A DNA stretch of 64,000 nucleotides from CAZDKK01 sp964506245 (GTDB lineage: Bacteria; Eisenbacteria; RBG-16-71-46; CAIMUX01; WJJG01). The stretch lies in the NCBI GenBank assembly GCA_964506245.1, contig CAZDKK010000004.1, forward strand, positions 1 through 64,000, in the 5' to 3' direction. Below the pieces are notes generated by a model. That model did no database searches, was not told the origin of the DNA, and was given only the letters and a program-made list of their open reading frames with translations. Made by a program: the position numbers and the translations under genes. This document shows positions 61,702 through 64,000 of this stretch, piece after piece (the stretch's first letter is position 1; each line of letters begins with the position of its first letter).

Positions 61702-64000
61702 CTATTGTGCCGGGTTCGATTCAATGAACTCGGCCAACGACTCGACGTCCTCTTCATTCAGCGTGATGCCAGCGAAGTACCCAATACGCCGCCCAGCCAG
61801 ACTACGCCCGTTGGCCCGAATCCACTCGAGCAATGCGGTTTCATCGACACCCTCGCTCCCCGCTTGATCGAGGAAGAGGTCGATTACTGCATCGACCTTC
61901 GCTCGGTCAACTGCGCAGCCCCGTCCGAGGAGATCAACCGAGGCGACGTGTTGGACGCCGTGTTCGATCCTAACGGCTAGGTGATCGACCTCGATCCACT
62001 TCACGTCGCCGGCTTGCTCAGCGATGGCGCCTGTCCCGCGCAGGACCCATCCCCACAGCTGGGCAACGTAGCCGCCCAGGAAGACTGCGACCTGCTCAAC
62101 CTGCTCCTCGAACCCCTCTGAGGGCGAGCCCCGGGCTGTGGAAAGCCACTCTTGAGCCGCGGACCTGAGGTCGCGTGATCGGATCGTCAGGAACGCGATC
62201 TCCTCAATGGGCAGCCCGGACAACCAGGCGAGCAACACCGTCGTGAAGTTCGCGTCGTTGACCGGGAAACCGCGCCGGCCGACGCTCTGGAACGAGCCGC
62301 TCTGGAGTTCTGCGACGAACACACCGTCCTCAGGAATGGCGTCGCGAAGTGCTGCAATGATCGGTATCCACTCGATGGCGTGGCGGCGCCGGATGTTGCG
62401 TCCCGTGCCGGGTTCATCCGGCGGCTCGTAGTCCCGAAGAAACTTGGCAAGCGCGATGCCAGAGCGGGGCGACAGGCCTGTCACGAGAACGGTTTTCCCG
62501 AACTCGGTCAGGCCGAGCGGGCTGTTTCGAGAAAGGACGGGGTAGTCTGCTTCGGACAGCATGTCTATGCTGAACTGCTTCACCGTGTCGAGGACGTGGT
62601 GCTGTGCATCCGGGAAGCGCGACGCGAACAAGGAGGACGCGAACTCATCCTCTTCGCGGCCCTCGTCCGGCGACCGCGCGTCAACGTACGCTAGAAACTG
62701 AGATTCGAGCGTGGCGTCCATCTCGAGCAGGTGCGACTCACCATCGGTATCCACGGCGTCAGCGACTGCGGACCGGAGATGAACCGCCCGTGGGCGCACA
62801 TACAAGCGGACGTACTCCTGGTACCGCGCTCCGTAGTTCGCGCGGCTCGGTCCTCGACCGGGGTTGTCCACGATGACGGTGTCCCCCTCCGCGAAGGCAC
62901 CGGCACGCCCGCACCGACCAGCGATGTTCCGGAACAGAAGGGTCGGCATCGGACGCTGCCGCCCGAAGAGCCAGCGTCGCCAGTCGGCCATGACGACCAC
63001 ACGGAACGGAAGATCAACGCCTTCGGCGAGGGTCGTGGTCGCAGCGACAATGAGGAGCTGGCGACGCTCCATCAGGTTCTCAAGGCGCTCCCGCACCCAG
63101 TTGGGAAGTGATGCATTGTGGTAGGCGACACCATGTCTCAGGCAAGTTCGCAGGGTGAACAGGTACGGGCAGCGGCGGGCGAGGACTCCAGAGAACGTGC
63201 GAACGGGATGGTCCTCGGCCACCTCTGGAAGACGGTCGGCGACCATCGAGGCGACAAAGCGCGTCTGGTTCCGCGAGCTCGCCAGGATCATGACCGGGAG
63301 CCCGAACCGTTCGTGCTGATCGACCGCAACCGCCGCTACGTTGGACGCCACCTGCCTGTCGTGCTGCTGCAGGAGATGCGCAAACGTCGTCGCCGGGGCT
63401 GTATGGAGCGGGTGCGGGAAAGGCACCTGGCCCGACCAGACCGGGGCTGAAGGGTCGGTAGGCGGACGCAGATAGTCGCTCGGCGTGTAGTAGTGCGCAT
63501 GGCCATCGGGGCCGGCGATCGCGAGCCGCCGTGCGGTCGGCCGCCACCCCGATTCGATAGTCGTCTCGGCACCAACGCCGAGCCAGTCCACGAGGGGCGG
63601 GGACGGGGACACCACGGGCGAGAGCGCCACCACTTTCGTGTCGTCATCCTCGGCAGCGAAATCACGAAGCCTGCCGATCAGCGCCTCGTATCGCAGACCC
63701 CGAACCGGTTGCTCGATGAGGTGGAACTCGTCGAAGACGCAGCACGCGATCCGGTGGCGAAGCTCTGGCCGCGTACGCAGGAAGGCGTCGAACGCCTCGG
63801 GCGTTGCAACCAGAACCTCTCTCGCATCACCCGTGATCGTTCGTTCGGCGAGATAGCCCCCTCGACGCACTTCCGTGGCGACGTGGATGCTGGCGAGGCG
63901 GGCACGCATCCGACGGTAGATCTGATCAGTGAGTGCGCGGTACGGCGAGAGGTAGACGCCAAGAGGGCGTTCGTCCGAGAGGGCGGATACGATCGCAAGC
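61702..64000 (-). CDS. Ski2-like SF2 helicase, 5' end outside window
   Basis: At least 766 residues of an SF2 helicase on the minus strand; the frame stays open to the window edge. Motif Ia is VYLSPYRALTDQIYRRM, the ATG at 63909 is an internal Met, the Walker B-type box is VFDEFHLIEQ, motif III is ALSPVVSPS, motif V is TTLAEGVDLPF, and motif VI is NIAGRCGRAG. P-loop and Q-motif are outside. The C-terminal ~300 residues are helical without a known motif. It is convergent with the DISARM-type genes and separated from them by the intron remnant, so it probably belongs to another system whose start lies to the right. Ski2-like helicases occur in several defence systems, for example Hachiman, but I cannot assign it. 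Confidence 0.8.
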   Translation of the reverse strand, partial: LAIVSALSDERPLGVYLSPYRALTDQIYRRMRARLASIHVATEVRRGGYLAERTITGDAREVLVATPEAFDAFLRTRPELRHRIACCVFDEFHLIEQPVRGLRYEALIGRLRDFAAEDDDTKVVALSPVVSPSPPLVDWLGVGAETTIESGWRPTARRLAIAGPDGHAHYYTPSDYLRPPTDPSAPVWSGQVPFPHPLHTAPATTFAHLLQQHDRQVASNVAAVAVDQHERFGLPVMILASSRNQTRFVASMVADRLPEVAEDHPVRTFSGVLARRCPYLFTLRTCLRHGVAYHNASLPNWVRERLENLMERRQLLIVAATTTLAEGVDLPFRVVVMADWRRWLFGRQRPMPTLLFRNIAGRCGRAGAFAEGDTVIVDNPGRGPSRANYGARYQEYVRLYVRPRAVHLRSAVADAVDTDGESHLLEMDATLESQFLAYVDARSPDEGREEDEFASSLFASRFPDAQHHVLDTVKQFSIDMLSEADYPVLSRNSPLGLTEFGKTVLVTGLSPRSGIALAKFLRDYEPPDEPGTGRNIRRRHAIEWIPIIAALRDAIPEDGVFVAELQSGSFQSVGRRGFPVNDANFTTVLLAWLSGLPIEEIAFLTIRSRDLRSAAQEWLSTARGSPSEGFEEQVEQVAVFLGGYVAQLWGWVLRGTGAIAEQAGDVKWIEVDHLAVRIEHGVQHVASVDLLGRGCAVDRAKVDAVIDLFLDQAGSEGVDETALLEWIRANGRSLAGRRIGYFAGITLNEEDVESLAEFIESNPAQ

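Noticed and set aside
1..64000. CRISPR arrays, tRNA or rRNA genes
   Set aside because: No regular short repeats with spacers, no cloverleaf and no rRNA signature were seen anywhere in the window.

Overview
The window is GC-rich chromosomal DNA, probably from an uncultured bacterium of the FCB/Eisenbacteria/Krumholzibacteriota/Gemmatimonadota type. That placement is inference: it rests on the high GC, the gyrB-gyrA-ileS order with a compact GyrB, and a secreted FG-GAP/VCBS protein ending in a FlgD-like sorting domain. No marker in the window fixes the phylum.

Layout. (1) 1-7.9 kb is core housekeeping: gyrB (5' end outside the window), gyrA and ileS. (2) 8.2-12.2 kb holds a DUF4143-type ATPase and, convergent to it, the large secreted FG-GAP protein. 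(3) 12.3-19.2 kb is an accessory module: an ImmA/IrrE-type metallopeptidase and its XRE partner on the minus strand, divergent from an SF2 helicase, a DUF932-like protein, a small Cys-pair protein and an AAA+ ATPase. A near-palindrome lies between the divergent arms. (4) 19.1-25 kb is a scarred region. A NADAR plus P-loop-kinase pair is present twice, around a PLP decarboxylase. In one copy the kinase is intact and NADAR is truncated next to an IS200-type fragment; in the other the kinase is broken and NADAR is intact. Remnants of an IS66-type transposase and a DUF6431-type gene follow. (5) 25.05-40.2 kb is an 11-gene same-strand cluster: receiver protein, branched-chain-amino-acid-type ABC transporter (two permeases, two ATPases, lipoprotein binding protein), radical-SAM protein carrying a kinase-type phospho-acceptor motif, separate HATPase protein, unknown protein, receiver-adenosine-deaminase fusion, and NtrC-type sigma-54 activator. 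A perfect 20-bp palindrome and a near-consensus -24/-12 promoter precede it. (6) 40.9-51.2 kb is a four-gene operon: membrane-anchored vWA protein, tubulin-like GTPase, membrane coiled-coil protein, and an MrfA/DUF1998-type helicase with a degenerate P-loop fused to a gluzincin protease. (7) 51.3-52.5 kb encodes an MlaD/MCE-like lipoprotein and a PqiA-like membrane protein. (8) 53.4-60.7 kb holds a DISARM-type pair (DrmD SNF2 helicase, DrmMI N6-adenine methyltransferase), followed at the stop codon by a decayed group II intron. (9) 61.7 kb to the end is a Ski2-like helicase on the minus strand whose start is outside the window.

How the genes may work together. The 25-40 kb cluster reads as one signalling circuit: periplasmic binding protein and transporter, a radical-SAM/histidine-kinase sensor in two polypeptides, three receivers (stand-alone, fused to adenosine deaminase, fused to the sigma-54 activator), and a sigma-54 promoter with an upstream palindrome that the activator could bind. 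The deaminase resembles the RADAR effector RdrB in having a large insertion inside its barrel. With the vWA-tubulin-helicase/protease operon and the DISARM genes next to it, the 25-61 kb segment looks like a defence or conflict island. The first two clusters do not match any system I can name and are the best candidates for an undescribed system.
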